Part shown: in pieces, positions 45,001 through 55,731 of the stretch
Numbering within the stretch: the stretch's first letter is position 1
Layout of the letters: each line of letters opens with the position of its first letter
Source: Asterias amurensis
Taxonomy: Eukaryota; Echinodermata; Asteroidea; Forcipulatida; Asteriidae
Assembly (NCBI RefSeq): GCF_032118995.1
Contig: NC_092650.1
Span: 3,596,001-3,660,000, forward strand
DNA: 64,000 bases
Direction of reading: 5' to 3'
Notes under the pieces: generated by a model
What the model was told of the DNA's origin: nothing
The model's database searches: none
Seen by the model: only the letters and a program-made list of their open reading frames with translations
Translations under genes and position numbers: made by a program

Positions 45001-48000
45001 CCAGATGACAACTGCTTGTCAGTTGACGAGTTCCGATCCTTCTTTGCGGACGGAGTTCTAAACACTGAGGATCTTGATATGTTGTTCAAGGAGATTGACA
45101 CCCATAAGACCACAAACATTGACACTGGTGAACTTTGCTGTGAGTAATTATTAATTGTTTTCCCCCATTGTGATTATTCTAGTGGGTAAAAACTCTAGGG
45201 CATCATTTTGGACCCACATCTTTAAATGTTTTTCTTTTAAAGTTTGACCCTGAATTAAAACAAGGTCTTTGAAACGTTTTCTACTTTGTGCTTATCTGGT
45301 TTTAAATTCCATAATGTTCATTCTGGAGAATTATAAATGGTTATTGTCTGATTTTTGTAAAATAATTTATTAAAATGTTATTTTTTTAACAATTTTGTTT
45401 TCATTTCTGATGAGATGTGTGCGTATTGGCTTGTGCATACCCGATGGCCCTACAGACTAGCTTGTGCATGGGGAGAACTCTGAAGTTAATTTAATTAAAG
45501 TTAGGGTAATGGTAATACTGTGGAAATAAACCAAGAACAAATTTTACCCAACAAAAAAAGTGAGGCGCTGTAGAATTCATGGAAACTGTTCAGGAAATGG
45601 GTCTGGATGCAAATATCCAAATGGTTTCACTTTCACTTTGATTTTATGCTGGCTTCCCTTTTAAAGGAACACGTTGCCTTGGATCGGTCGAGTTGGTCTC
45701 TGAAAAGCGTTCTGTAACCGTTTGTTATAAAATGCACATGGGTAGAAAGATGTTGTAAAAGTAGAATACAATGATCTACACAAATGCCTCCAAATTGCGT
45801 AGTTTTCTTTTTACCTTGTACACTAACACGGCGGCCATTGTGGGAGTCAAAATTTTGACTCCCATAAATGGCCGACCGTGATAGTTCGCGACGTTAAAGG
45901 AAAACCGTGCAATTTTGAGTGATACTTGTGTAGATCATTGTATTCTACTTTAAAAACATCTTTCTAACCATATGCATTTCATAACAAACGGTTTCAAACG
46001 CTTTTTATAGACCAACTCGTCCGATCCAAGGCAACGTGTTCCTAATTAACTCCGTGGCAACAAATTCCGGCATCAGGTAGTCAGGGAGCATCAAACTGGC
46101 TTCCATATGGAGATGCTCTTTAAGATTTCTAGATAGTGACGTACCCCCAGTAATTCTTTTTCAGGCAATCCTTACGCTGCTGTTTGTTTCCTAAGTATTC
46201 CTCTGTTTTCGTAAGTCTTGGTTAGATCATTGTTGTATTCTATTGTTTTTAAAAGTCTGAATGATAAATAAATAAAGAATAAAATAATATTACACTTTTT
46301 TTTCTGTTTAACAACCAGCGTACTTTTCAAAGAATCTTGGACCGTACAGAGACATTTATGCTGGATTGGAGGATATCAATGCGTCTGTTTCCACAGCTTT
46401 GTTGACAACAGCTAAGGTAAGTTCCTTAAAGGAGAAAACTGCCTCACCTTTTCGGGAAGGAAGTCTGAGGGCCTCCACTTAAACAAGTTTCAATAAGCCA
46501 TTTGTGAGTTAGGTTTGAATAATGTCTGAGACAATGACTTGCTTTGCCAATAATAATATTAATAACAATAATGACAGCTATTTATAAAGCGCTCTTACAC
46601 TCGGTACCACAGTGCTATTGACCCCTTGTACGCGCGTCACACGCGGCGACTGATGCCACGCTCACCATGTTGGTGGTCAGTAGGCTTACGTGTCAACGCC
46701 GCGTCACCTAAAATTTTAATGTGCACTTCACTGAATATAACACGTTGACATTGACTACCAAAATGGCGCATCCACGATTATTCTGATGATGACGTCAGGT
46801 GAAATGGGTCAATACAAGAAACCTGTACAATAAGCAAAGAAATAGAGGTACTAATAATGGTAAAGACAGTTGGTCCTCAGGAATCAACCATTGAACAGGA
46901 AAGTTTGAGATGTTTCTTAAAAACTTCCAGTGACTCTGCGGAATGAATTTGACAAGAGCGTCAGTTCCAAAGGCTTTAGGCATGTGGGGAAAATGCGGGA
47001 TCCCCAGCAGCAGAACGCACCTTCAGAACTGCAAAGAGTGAACTGTCTGAACCAGAGCGAAGGCAAAAAAAAAGTGAATTCCTCAGACTATCGAGGCAGC
47101 GAAAAAAAGGAAAAAGTACTGGACGAAGGACTTAGGCCGTTGCGCCCTTCTTCTAAACACAGGGTGACATGTACACTTCATTTTTTATTTAATTGCACAG
47201 GAATACCCAGAGAAGAGTTTCCAAGACCAGTTCAGCGTGCGATTTCTCCTGAAGGAGGTACAGAATCAACTAGGAGCCCTGCTCCAGACGGTCAGTGCAG
47301 CCTCCGACCATCTTGAAGCAGATGCAGTTAAGAAAAGGTGAGAGAAGGGGCACAAGTAGAAGTACAAAAGACTTAATTTTTACTAAGTTAGCTCTGGTGT
47401 TTCTGATCCAAAAGAAAGTAAGCAATCACCTATGGGAGCTAGAAAGAGTCCATATCGTGTCCCTACAGAGTCTAGCTGTATAATAATAATATTGAAAATA
47501 ACCAGTTTTTAGTTAGCACTTTTCACACCCTAAGGGCGTCTAAACGCGCTTCCAACATTATTACCCCTGGTCACTGGGCCATTTGATTCATTCCTTAAAG
47601 GCTGTGGACACTATTGGTAATTACTCAAAATAATTATCAGCATAAAACCTCACTTGGTAACGAGTAACGGGGAGAGGTTGATAGTATAAAATATTGTGAG
47701 AAATGGCTCCCTCTTAAGTGACGAAGATTTCTAGAAAGAAGTAATTTTCCACGAATTTGATTTCAAGACCTCAAGTTTAGAATTTGAGGTCTTGAAATCA
47801 AGCATCTGAAAGCACACAACTTCGTGTGACAAGGGTTTTTTTTTCTTTCATAGTTATCTCGCAACTCCGACGACCAATTAAGCGCAAATTTTCACAGGTC
47901 TGTTATTGTATGCATATATTGAGGTACACCAAGTGAGAAGACTGGTCTTTGACAATTACCAATAGTGTCCAGTGTCTTTAAACCATCTCCACTCTCTGGG

Positions 48001-51000
48001 GAGTTTACAGCCTGTGCAACAAATATGCGCTACATGTATTTAAGCTATGCAACAAATATGAGCTACTAAGCTTAATCAGTCACAAGAGCCGACTTTGCCC
48101 TCACAGGTACCCATTTACCCCTGGGTGGAGAGAAGCAATTATAGTTAAGTGTCTTACTCAGGTACCAAATAATCACGACTGGGACTCGAACCCACACTCT
48201 GCTGAACAGAAACACCAGAGCTTGAGTTTGATGCTCTTATCCGCTTGGCCACGACACAAAGTGTATTAAATGGTACCTCCTCAGTGGTATTTTGGGTGAT
48301 GCACAGAGTCTATGAACCCTCTGATTCTGGAAGATTCTTGGACTTAAAAAAAGGAGGGCACCCGTGACGGCAAGCCATTTTTTAAGGAATGTTCACAAGC
48401 ATCAAATCTGTTGTAAGACTGGTGTCTCTGAGTGTGGACATTGGATCAATCTTTCTACTTAATTCAAAACCCCTTTTTCTTGCCTCCAATGTATTTCATC
48501 CAGGAATGGAAAGACGCAGGTTCACTTTGAAGAGCCGAAGATCAGTAGCACGGCTGGATGGATCGCACGACGGACAAGGAGGCAGCTGTCGACACAAACT
48601 AGCGTTCCTTTTGACAGTGAAAGTGAGTAGGCTACCATTAAAAGAGGCCCTGTGTCATCAAAGCGTCAGACAAGTAAGGCCAAGTAAAAAAAAACACCAG
48701 TTGATCGTCCGGGTTTTCCCAAAAAGAGGAGGATGAGGGTCTTTTTATGTTGTATTTCTTAAAGGTGGTCGCCAAGTATTTTAATTCAAACTGGCCACCA
48801 TTCTTCAGCTTAAAGTCACCACTTTATGTAGTTACAAGTTCTTAAAAGATTAGTAAGTGTAATTTGAAATACACAGAAAATGTGTCAAAAAAAAAGAAAA
48901 AAAAAAAAAAGAATGCCACCTTAAAAAAAAGAATGAGGGAGGGGACGATCAACTGTTTTTGTTTTATTTTGCCTAAATACATGTAGTTGGAGGAAGACAT
49001 CAGGACATAATATCGTGCAAAACTTAGAGACAACTTGAAAGACAAAATTGTTCAGGACTTTGTGCCATTAGAACTTTGAGAAAATCTCTTGTTGCAACTA
49101 TGTGTATAACAAAGAATGTTTTCCTTTCCTGAAATGTGGGATATTTCTGCTTGGCACCAAAGAATGATGAATTAGTAAGCGTCAAATACAATGCAAAACG
49201 TATTGCAAGTTCTATGCTTTCTCACAGGGAAACTTTTTTTAATTCAAACTTTTATTTCATCTGATGATGCAGGCATGAATTCATTCTTCCTTCAAGTGAA
49301 CCGCCTTCAAGAACTTGTGATGAATTAGTAAATAGGAAGCGTCAAATACAATGCAACATGTTTTGCAAGTTCTATATTTTATCACAGGGAAACTCTTTTT
49401 AATTCAAACTTTTATTTCATCTGGTGCAGGCATGAATTCATTCTTCCTTCAAGTGAACCGCCTTCAAGAACTTGTGATGAATTAGTAAGCGTCAAATACA
49501 ATGCAAAACGTATTGCAAGTTCTATGTTTTCTCACAGGGAAACTCTTTTTAATTTCATCTGATGCAGGCATGAATTCATTCTTCCTTCAAGTGAACCGCC
49601 TTCAAGAACTTGTGGACAAGATTGAAAATAAAGTCCAAATTGATCCAGTGGATGAAGAAATAGTTACAGACGACAGCAGTCAGGTACAATTCTAACAATC
49701 TAAATCAATATATATATTTGGTTTGCGGTAACAACGCATGTGTATTGATCCTGGGATCCCCAGAAGCCTATTGTTTTTGGACCCCCTCAGATGAGTATTA
49801 AGCTTGTTACGGCTAAAACAAAAGAAATTTTGTCCGAGCAATAATTTGAAATGGACTTGGCGTATCAACTCCAAACTTGGTTTGTGGATTGGTCATGGGA
49901 TCCCCCAGAAGCCTATTGTTTTTTGACCCCCTCAGTAAAATAATAAGCTCATTATGGCTAAAACAAAAGTAATATTGTCCGAGCAATAACTCGAAAAGGA
50001 CTTGGTGTATCAACTCCAAATGTGGTTTGTGGATTAATCATGGGATCCCCTAGAAGCCTTCTGTTTTTGGACCACCTCAGATAAATATTAAGCTCATTAT
50101 GGCTAAAACAATAACTTGAAAAGGACTTGGTGTAGCAATTCCAATCTCAGCGGGGCATTCGTGTTGTCACACACCATTCTTGTTTTGAGGATGAAGTTAT
50201 CTTTTGAATGATTTTCACAGTTGTTTAGTTTGAAGTTGGAAACATAGGAGAGATTAACGAAAATTTGAAAATTTCGTTTTGTAAGAAGTGATCTGTCTCT
50301 GTCACCATCAAAGTTAGTAAGGTTGTCTAACTGTATCTCGTTTACTCGTTTCCCGGCAGGTGATGCTCGTTGCCAGAAAGCTTTGCGTCGCTGATTCACA
50401 AGACAAGGCTTTCAGATCTGTCTTGAGGACCTATTTGGAGGCGGCTGGCAAAGATGAAGGATGCCAAACGTAAGAATCATCATAGCTAATCTTTTACATG
50501 TTTTATAGGCGGTCATGCCATGTTAAAGTGTGACAGTTGATTAAACTTTTTTGAACTAGTTGTTTTGACATGCTGAGGCCTGGTACTTACATCTTCACTC
50601 ACGCTACGGCATCACTCATGTTTCATTTGTGGGATCTCCGTTTTGTATAGCCCCTTTTAGGTAGCTTGGAGGTACATATAACAAAGCAACCTCACACCAA
50701 TGAAGTCAATGTATTTTCATTTTGACACTCACCGTCGAAGGCAGAGTTGTAGATAGTTTTTCAAAACTTCGAGGTTGCAGCGCGAAACTTGATTATTTAT
50801 TTCTCATTAAATGTGACATTGCAGGGGATGTTTTCTACTATCACCATCATTAGGCCGTGTAATTTTTATGTAAATCTGTGACCTTCACGATTTGTGTTTC
50901 TTACCAATTCTGTAACGTTCCTTTAAGATGAGAACTAGGTATAAATACTTAACTTGGGGCTTCAATAATAAAATCTCCTTTGGTGAAATGTTAACTCTGA

Positions 51001-52330
51001 AAAGCGCTGGTGCGATCTCTACATTCCAAACTGTAAATTCTACTGGTCTTCAGGGGAAAACCAAACTTGTTAAATATGTTCCCAGGAGGTTGTTTGTTTC
51101 TAATACTATTTTTTTTCCATTCCTAATTGTTTTCTTGCAGTTTGAGTGTTCGATCGTACTCGGGGACCAGTAACTTTGTGCTGTATGAGATTTGGGAGTC
51201 TGAAGAATTGTGGAAGAGGTAAACACTCAAACCATTTTGCTTTCTTGTTTGTGTATGTGTAACCCTAAAATTTGTGAAATGTTTATTGGTTTGAATACAT
51301 ACCATCGTTCATACCACAGAGATCGTGTTCGCAGTTAAAAAAATGTGTTTGGGTAAAATTACGATAGAAGTTGTACTATTTTTCAAACGGCTGTTTAGGG
51401 GTCGGCAAACTATTTTATTTCATTTTTATTAAGACAACAATAAGCTGAATAACATTTTTCATACAGAACTGTAATTTATTTTTTATTTTTTTATTCCTGC
51501 ACTTACAACACGTTGTGAAAATTGAGAATTGAGTATTCAGCTGTAGTATAAAATTGATGTGTAAACCATTGAAATCATTGTTTATAATGAAATGGTATCC
51601 GTTTTATTTGAAGCCATTTCGCATCCGACGCTTCCAAGGCATTCCGTCGTAGCAATGTGGACCATCTTGAGAAACCAGAGATCTTATCCTCCATGGCCAT
51701 CCCAGGTAAGTTTCTTTGGATCGATTTTATTTCATGTCATTTATTAAAACTGGTTGTGAGCCCAAGGACTCAAAAGAAGTAATAAGATAAAACTTTTAAA
51801 AACACTACTTATGGAATCAAAACCTCAGGTAATATTTCTTGAAGGCAATGAGATTATGTTGTGTCCTTTAAGCAGTGGTAATTACTCTAAATAATTATTA
51901 GCATAAAACATCATTTTGTAACGAGTAATGGGGAGCTGTTGATGGTATAAAAAAAACTATGAGGAACGGCTCCCTGTGATGAAGAAGTTTTCGCAAAAGA
52001 AGTAATTTTTTATGGATTTGATTTTGAGACCTCAGATTTAGAATTTGAGGTCTCGAAATCAAGCATCTGAAAGCACACAACTTCGTGTGACAAGGTTTTT
52101 TTTTCTTTCTTCATTATTATCTCGCAACTTTGACTACTGATTGAGCTCAAATGTTCACAGGTTTGTTATTTTATGCATATGTTGAGATACACAAAGTGGG
52201 TAGACTGGTCTTTGACAATTACCAATAGTGTCCAGTGTATTTAACTGTACATAACTTGTTGTTATTGTTATGCTCTTTTGCAGCATCTTGGATTTCGGAC
52301 TCCACAGCTGGATTCAATGGGACCACATAG
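42063..52330 (+). CDS. NECAB: N-terminal EF-hand calcium-binding protein (NECAB family)
   Basis: Eleven exons: 42063-42107, 43531-43555, 45005-45139, 46319-46416, 47201-47337, 48504-48622, 49568-49683, 50360-50469, 51141-51218, 51614-51705 and 52284-52330; 1002 nt, 333 aa (human NECAB1 351). KGMSIFLDVFRRADKNDDNC leads into a canonical EF loop (D21-K-N-D-D-N-C-L-S-V-D-E32). The second EF loop (DTHKTTNIDTGE) lacks acidic residues at positions 3 and 5. A coiled stretch (FLQVNRLQELVDKIENKV) follows. The C-terminal antibiotic-biosynthesis-monooxygenase-like domain (about 226-333) has VLYEIWESEELWKRSHFASD and KAFRRSNVDHLEKPEILSSM. NECABs are calcium-binding proteins of neurons, with no known enzyme activity. 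Vertebrates have three paralogues; which one this predates cannot be assigned. An AATAAA lies at 52523. Confidence 0.95.
43023..43401 (+). mobile_element. Family A MITE, copy A7 (ends eroded)
   Basis: TTTAAAGGCAGGTGACACTA at the left has lost part of the terminal repeat. The right end GATAGTGTCCAGTGTCTTTA carries a short local duplication. The body is intact. In a NECAB intron. Confidence 0.85.
43531..43555 (+). other. 25 nt NECAB microexon
   Basis: TTTTGCAG precedes GTGTTTCGGCGAGCTGATAA and GTAAGA follows. It encodes VFRRADKN, the first half of the EF-hand, and is needed for frame (phase 0 in, phase 1 out). Confidence 0.88.
43810..44544. mobile_element. Family D hairpin element, split by family A copy A8
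   Basis: Starts TTAAAGGATTTGGGTACTGC. Inverted arms GTGCTGTAGTTTTTGAGAAA (near 43926) and TTTCTCAAAAACTACAGCAC (near 44049). A second copy ends at about 61752 (AACCAAACCCTTTAA). Copy A8 interrupts it at GTAAGTTTAA. Confidence 0.7.
44126..44513 (-). mobile_element. Family A MITE, copy A8, inserted in family D
   Basis: TTAAAGACACTGGACACTAT at the left and GTGTCCACTGCCTTTTAA at the right. The flanks GTAAGT and TGTAAATCTG join to the uninterrupted GTAAGTTTAATGTAATCTG of the copy at about 61685, so TTAA was duplicated. Confidence 0.92.
44706..44983 (+). mobile_element. tRNA-Leu-like SINE, most complete copy
   Basis: The head GTCGTGGCCGAGTGGATAAG with A box and GGGTTCGAATTCC B box resembles a long-variable-arm tRNA such as tRNA-Leu. 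The body has GCTTCTCTTCACCCAGGAGT and ACTCCCCAGGGAGCTGGAAC. It ends in a (TTATC)n tail at about 44958-44977. Relatives are at 3510, 26688 and 47991. Confidence 0.85.
45662..46043. mobile_element. Family B hairpin MITE, copy B4
   Basis: TTTTAAAGGAACACGTTGCC at the left and GGCAACGTGTTCCTAATTAA at the right (last TTTAA altered). The central GACTCCCATAAATGGCCGAC arm is present. In a NECAB intron. Confidence 0.92.
47595..47982 (+). mobile_element. Family A MITE, copy A9
   Basis: TTAAAGGCTGTGGACACTAT at the left and AATAGTGTCCAGTGTCTTTA at the right. It abuts a reverse SINE at 47991. In a NECAB intron. Confidence 0.93.
47991..48257 (-). mobile_element. tRNA-Leu-like SINE
   Basis: On the minus strand, GTGTCGTGGCCAAGCGGATA head, TGGGTTCGAGTCCCAGTCG B box, TTGCTTCTCTCCACCCAGGG body and CTCCCCAGAGAGTGGAG end. 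Partly duplicated near the right end (ACAAATATGnGCTAC twice). Confidence 0.82.
49165..49612 (+). repeat. Tandem triplication of NECAB intron end plus exon 7 start
   Basis: Units at 49165-49317 and 49318-49474, and a third from 49475 into the real exon 7 (49568-49683). Each holds GCGTCAAATACAATGCAA, TTCTCACAGGGAAACT, a TGATGCAG-like acceptor and the first 45 or so exon bases. In units 1 and 2 the exon copy runs after GAACTTGTG into ATGAATTAG, a stop, with no donor nearby. Confidence 0.9.
49727..50140 (+). repeat. 144-145 bp tandem repeat, about 2.8 units
   Basis: GGGATCCC recurs at 49753, 49897 and 50042 with AGAAGCC, GACCnCCTCAG, TTATGGCTAAAACAA and GGACTTGGTGTATCAACTCC at matching offsets. 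In the NECAB intron right after the triplicated exon start. Confidence 0.88.
51867..52244 (+). mobile_element. Family A MITE, copy A10 (left end shortened)
   Basis: CCTTTAAGCAGTGGTAATTA lacks GGACACTATT of the terminal repeat; the right end AATAGTGTCCAGTGTATTTAA (last part) is normal. It ends 39 bp before the last NECAB exon, close to its branch site. Confidence 0.88.
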
Positions 52331-52522
52331 CTTCACTCAACCTTTACGAAAAAAATAAGTATATTTTAAACAAAACTCATTGTGCACGTTTAGTCGATGC
52401 CCATTTTAGTGCACACATTTGAGTGTGCAAGATAATGCATGGTCAATTTGAAATATTTCACGAAGTATGCAATATATTCTCAGCACTGTATTTTACTTCT
52501 GTGAGCAGGCTTGGAATTAGCA

Positions 52523-52528
52523 AATAAA
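52523..52528 (+). terminator. Poly(A) signal AATAAA of NECAB
   Basis: The first AATAAA after the NECAB stop, 192 bp downstream. Confidence 0.5.
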
Positions 52529-53129
52529 GAGTAAATCAGGGCTGACAATTTTACAACATATTTTATTAAACATTGTGTTCTGGTCACACAGGCACATTAA
52601 TTTTTGTTCCCCATAATTTCCTTATGGTGTGCTGTGTTTTGGGTTTGGGTGGGGCTATTGTTATTGTAAATTCTATAACTTCATTATACGGGGGTGTACA
52701 GATGTTATTCACTGGGTACTTTACACAGTGTGACAATGCCACCCCACAAGGTTCTCTTTGTACTGTTGCTACCCCACAAAGGAATTTTTCATGAAAGAGA
52801 ATAATTGAACAACAGTGGTACAGCCGGGTAACAGACCCCTTCCAAATGACAGCAACACTGGGCCCAATTTCATAAAGCAGTGAAGCAGAAAATACTGCTT
52901 GACAAATTTCTTTGCTAAGCAAAAATCGGGCACCAACCATAACAATGTAAACTTAATGTAGTTTAGGCTGCGGGTAACCTGATTCTGCAATCCTAGTGTT
53001 TGTTTAGCGAGGTTGAAAGGAGGTTGCTCATTGGCTGATCCTGTGTGCTGCGCTAACATAATTAAGCGTATTCCATTGTTTCATCATCATTTTACCCTCT
53101 ATAAATATGGCAGAAGAATGATGAGAGTT

Positions 53130-53488
53130 AAAGGAACACGTTTCCTTGGATCGGACGAGTTGGCCTATAAAAAGTGTTTGAAACCGTTTGTTATGAAATG
53201 CACATGGTTAGAACGATGTTTTAAAAGTTCACCCACACAAGCATCACTCAAAACTGTACGGTTTTCTTTTCACGTCGCGAACTATCACGGTCGGCCATTT
53301 GTCCATACGTGGCCCACCGTTTTATAGGACGAGGTAAAAAGAAAACCACGCAATTTCGAGGCATACTTGTGTAGATCATTGTATTCTACTTTTACAACAT
53401 CTTTCCAACCATATGCATTTTATAACAAACGGTTACAATATGCTTTTCAAAGACCAACCTTACTGATCCAAGGCAATGTGTTCCTTTA
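53130..53488. mobile_element. Family B hairpin MITE, copy B5 (centre degraded)
   Basis: GTTAAAGGAACACGTTTCCT at the left and GGCAATGTGTTCCTTTAG at the right. The central hairpin keeps only the ACGGTCGGCCATTTG part. Confidence 0.9.
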
Positions 53489-53979
53489 GAACGGTTTGTT
53501 CAGCATTTATGATATGAAAAGTACTTAGATGATTCCTAGTATGCATTTACATCATGGTTGTTGTAGAGAGTGCATCCATTGGTCACAGCAGAAAACAATA
53601 TGAAATTCTGTCACATTATACATATATTTTTTTTTATGTATCTTTTAGTTTGTATTACTTTTGTTCATTTGTTAGTATTTTGTAGAAAACAGTATATATT
53701 AAGTTTTAGTTTGTTTTGTTATAGTGACAAGTATTATAGGTTGTGGCCTAAACATTTTACTTCACAAAAAAATATATATAATGAATAGGGTAGGTGGCCT
53801 TAGCTTCCGATCCAAACCGGACCTTCTTCAGAGGCATAAAACAAGTACAAACAAATACATATCCATTTATAGAAAAAGAGAGAAGAAGAAAAAATATATA
53901 TATATATCAAGTAATAAACCACAGAGGAAATTGATTGGGTAAATTGAAAAAAAAAGTTTGGCTAGAACAAATACAAATT

Positions 53980-54190
53980 TAAGAGAGGACTTGAACCTGT
54001 AACCTCCAGATTGATTTACCAATTGAGCTATCTAATAGCCCTAATGAATGGCTTCTAAAACACACCCCAAACAAAGGTATTGACGAAATAGGGAGAACGC
54101 CAACATTGGGCAAACGCCAACATAGGGCAAGATAGCTCAGTTGGTAGAGTGCTGGTGTCCTAGGGAAATCTATGTGCCGGAGATTGTGGG
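53980..54190. mobile_element. Two opposed tRNA-Asn-like SINE heads
   Basis: A minus-strand head at about 53980-54048 (AGATAGCTCAATTGGTAAAT) faces a plus-strand head at 54117-54190 (AGATAGCTCAGTTGGTAGAG). The latter is preceded by AACAAAGGTATTGACGAAAT as at 18310. An 18 or so bp GGGCAAACGCCAACAT-type piece is repeated between them. Confidence 0.65.
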
Positions 54191-54361
54191 TCCCCCATAT
54201 GGGAAATTAACTTAAACAAAAGCAACAACTCATTTCCTTGTGATCTTGCATTCCAAAATAATAACGAAAATTGCTAGAGACTATTAGCCTCATTATGATA
54301 TTTACTTATAACTACATTGCATGAAAACAAAAATAATTAATTTTCTTCGGCCCATTTTCAA

Positions 54362-54752
54362 TTAAAGGAACACGTTGCCTTGGATCGGTCGAGTTGGTCT
54401 TTGAAAAGCGTTTGTAACCGTTTTTTATAAAATGCATATGGGTAGAAAGATGTTGTAAAAGTAGAATACAATGATCCACACAAACATGCCTCGAAATTGC
54501 GTGGTTTTCCTTTTACCTTGTCGACAAACACGTCGGCCATTTATGGGGGTCAAAATTTTGACTCCCATAAATGGCCGACCATGTTAGTTCGCACAGTAGA
54601 AGGAAAACCACGCAATTTCGAGGCAAACTTGTGTGGATCATTGTATTCTACTTTTAAAACATCTTTCCAACCATATGCATTTTATAAAAAACGGTTACAA
54701 ACGCTTTTGTTTTGACCAACTCGTCCGATCCAAGGCAACGTGTTCCTTTAAA
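54362..54752. mobile_element. Family B hairpin MITE, copy B6 (complete)
   Basis: ATTAAAGGAACACGTTGCCT at the left and GGCAACGTGTTCCTTTAA at the right, with central GTCAAAATTTTGACTCCCAT. TTAA borders both ends. Confidence 0.93.
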
Positions 54753-54984
54753 GAACGAGCAGTTTGACTGTATTTTTGAAATTATCTATAAAGTAAATTA
54801 TAAATCGTTGTTTTACTTTTCATGGAAATAAAATGTAAAGGGTTTATAGATTATAAGTTGATCATGGTGATTGTTTGTGGGTTTTTTTTTCAAGCTGGTT
54901 AGTAATGATGACTTTATCCTGGTTCAGTGACCATATTCTCTCTCAAGTTTGCTGTTCTTGTGACATTGCTGCTCCTGTCAGACT

Positions 54985-55731
54985 TGGGGTGGATTTCACA
55001 AAGAGTTAAAGGCAGTGGACACTACTGGTAATTACTCAAAATAATTATTGGCATAAAACATTAATTGGTGACGAGTAATGGGGAGAGGTTGATGGTATAA
55101 AACGTTGTGAGAAACGGCTCCCTCTGAAGTGCCATAGTTTTAGAGAAAGACGTAATTTTCCACGAATTTAATTTCGAGACCTCAGATTTAGAACTTGAGG
55201 TCTCGAAATCAACTATCTAAACGCACACAACTTCGTGTGACAAGGGTGTTTTTTTCTTTCATTATTATCTCGCGAGTTCGATGACCGATTGAGTTCAAAT
55301 TTTCACAGGTTTGTTATTTTATGCATATGTTGAGATACACCAAGTGATAAGGCTAGTCTTTGACAATTACCAATAGTGTCCACTGCCTTTAAGACTAGTC
55401 CTAACTTCATTCACTCATTCAATGGTTTATTAAAAGTCTATTCAATTCGCTGCTAGCAGCAGCAGTTAAAACATTACATTAGTAATTAAAATGGCATTAA
55501 AACTATTGCACTCAAATACAGGGTTTATAAAACTGTTGACTCTAAATGGGAGGGATTTAATCAATCCAAAGGACTGCAATCAGGGACCAATCCACTTCAT
55601 GCACCAAAATTAAGCCCGAGGCACTGAAATTTGTAGGACTAGTCCGGGGGGAATATCAAAGTTAGGACGAGTATCTTGTCCTAACTAGAGATAAGACTAG
55701 TTGACTTAACTCTTTGTGAAATCCACCCTCA
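54985..55731. mobile_element. Hairpin element (family E) split by family A copy A11
   Basis: Left TGGGGTGGATTTCACAAAGA, right TCTTTGTGAAATCCACCCTC. GACTAGTCCTAAC and TTAGGACGAG/CTAGAGATAAGACTAG motifs lie inside. A shorter relative at 59421-59547 has the same ends in diverged form. Confidence 0.8.
55006..55392 (+). mobile_element. Family A MITE, copy A11, inserted in family E
   Basis: TTAAAGGCAGTGGACACTAC at the left and GTGTCCACTGCCTTTAAG at the right. It sits within AAGAG-TTAA-GACTAG, whose uninterrupted mirror is present at the far arm. Confidence 0.94.

Noticed and set aside
46622-46805. Separate MITE with TTGACCC ends
   Set aside because: Only a 7 bp inverted match at the borders; the CpG-rich interior gives no further mirrored arms, so not supported.
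49165-50140. CRISPR-like repeat array
   Set aside because: Eukaryotic tandem duplications with long units and no regular spacers.
52584-52940. 118-codon minus-strand ORF
   Set aside because: Overlaps the NECAB 3'UTR and a family C fragment; no recognisable domain.
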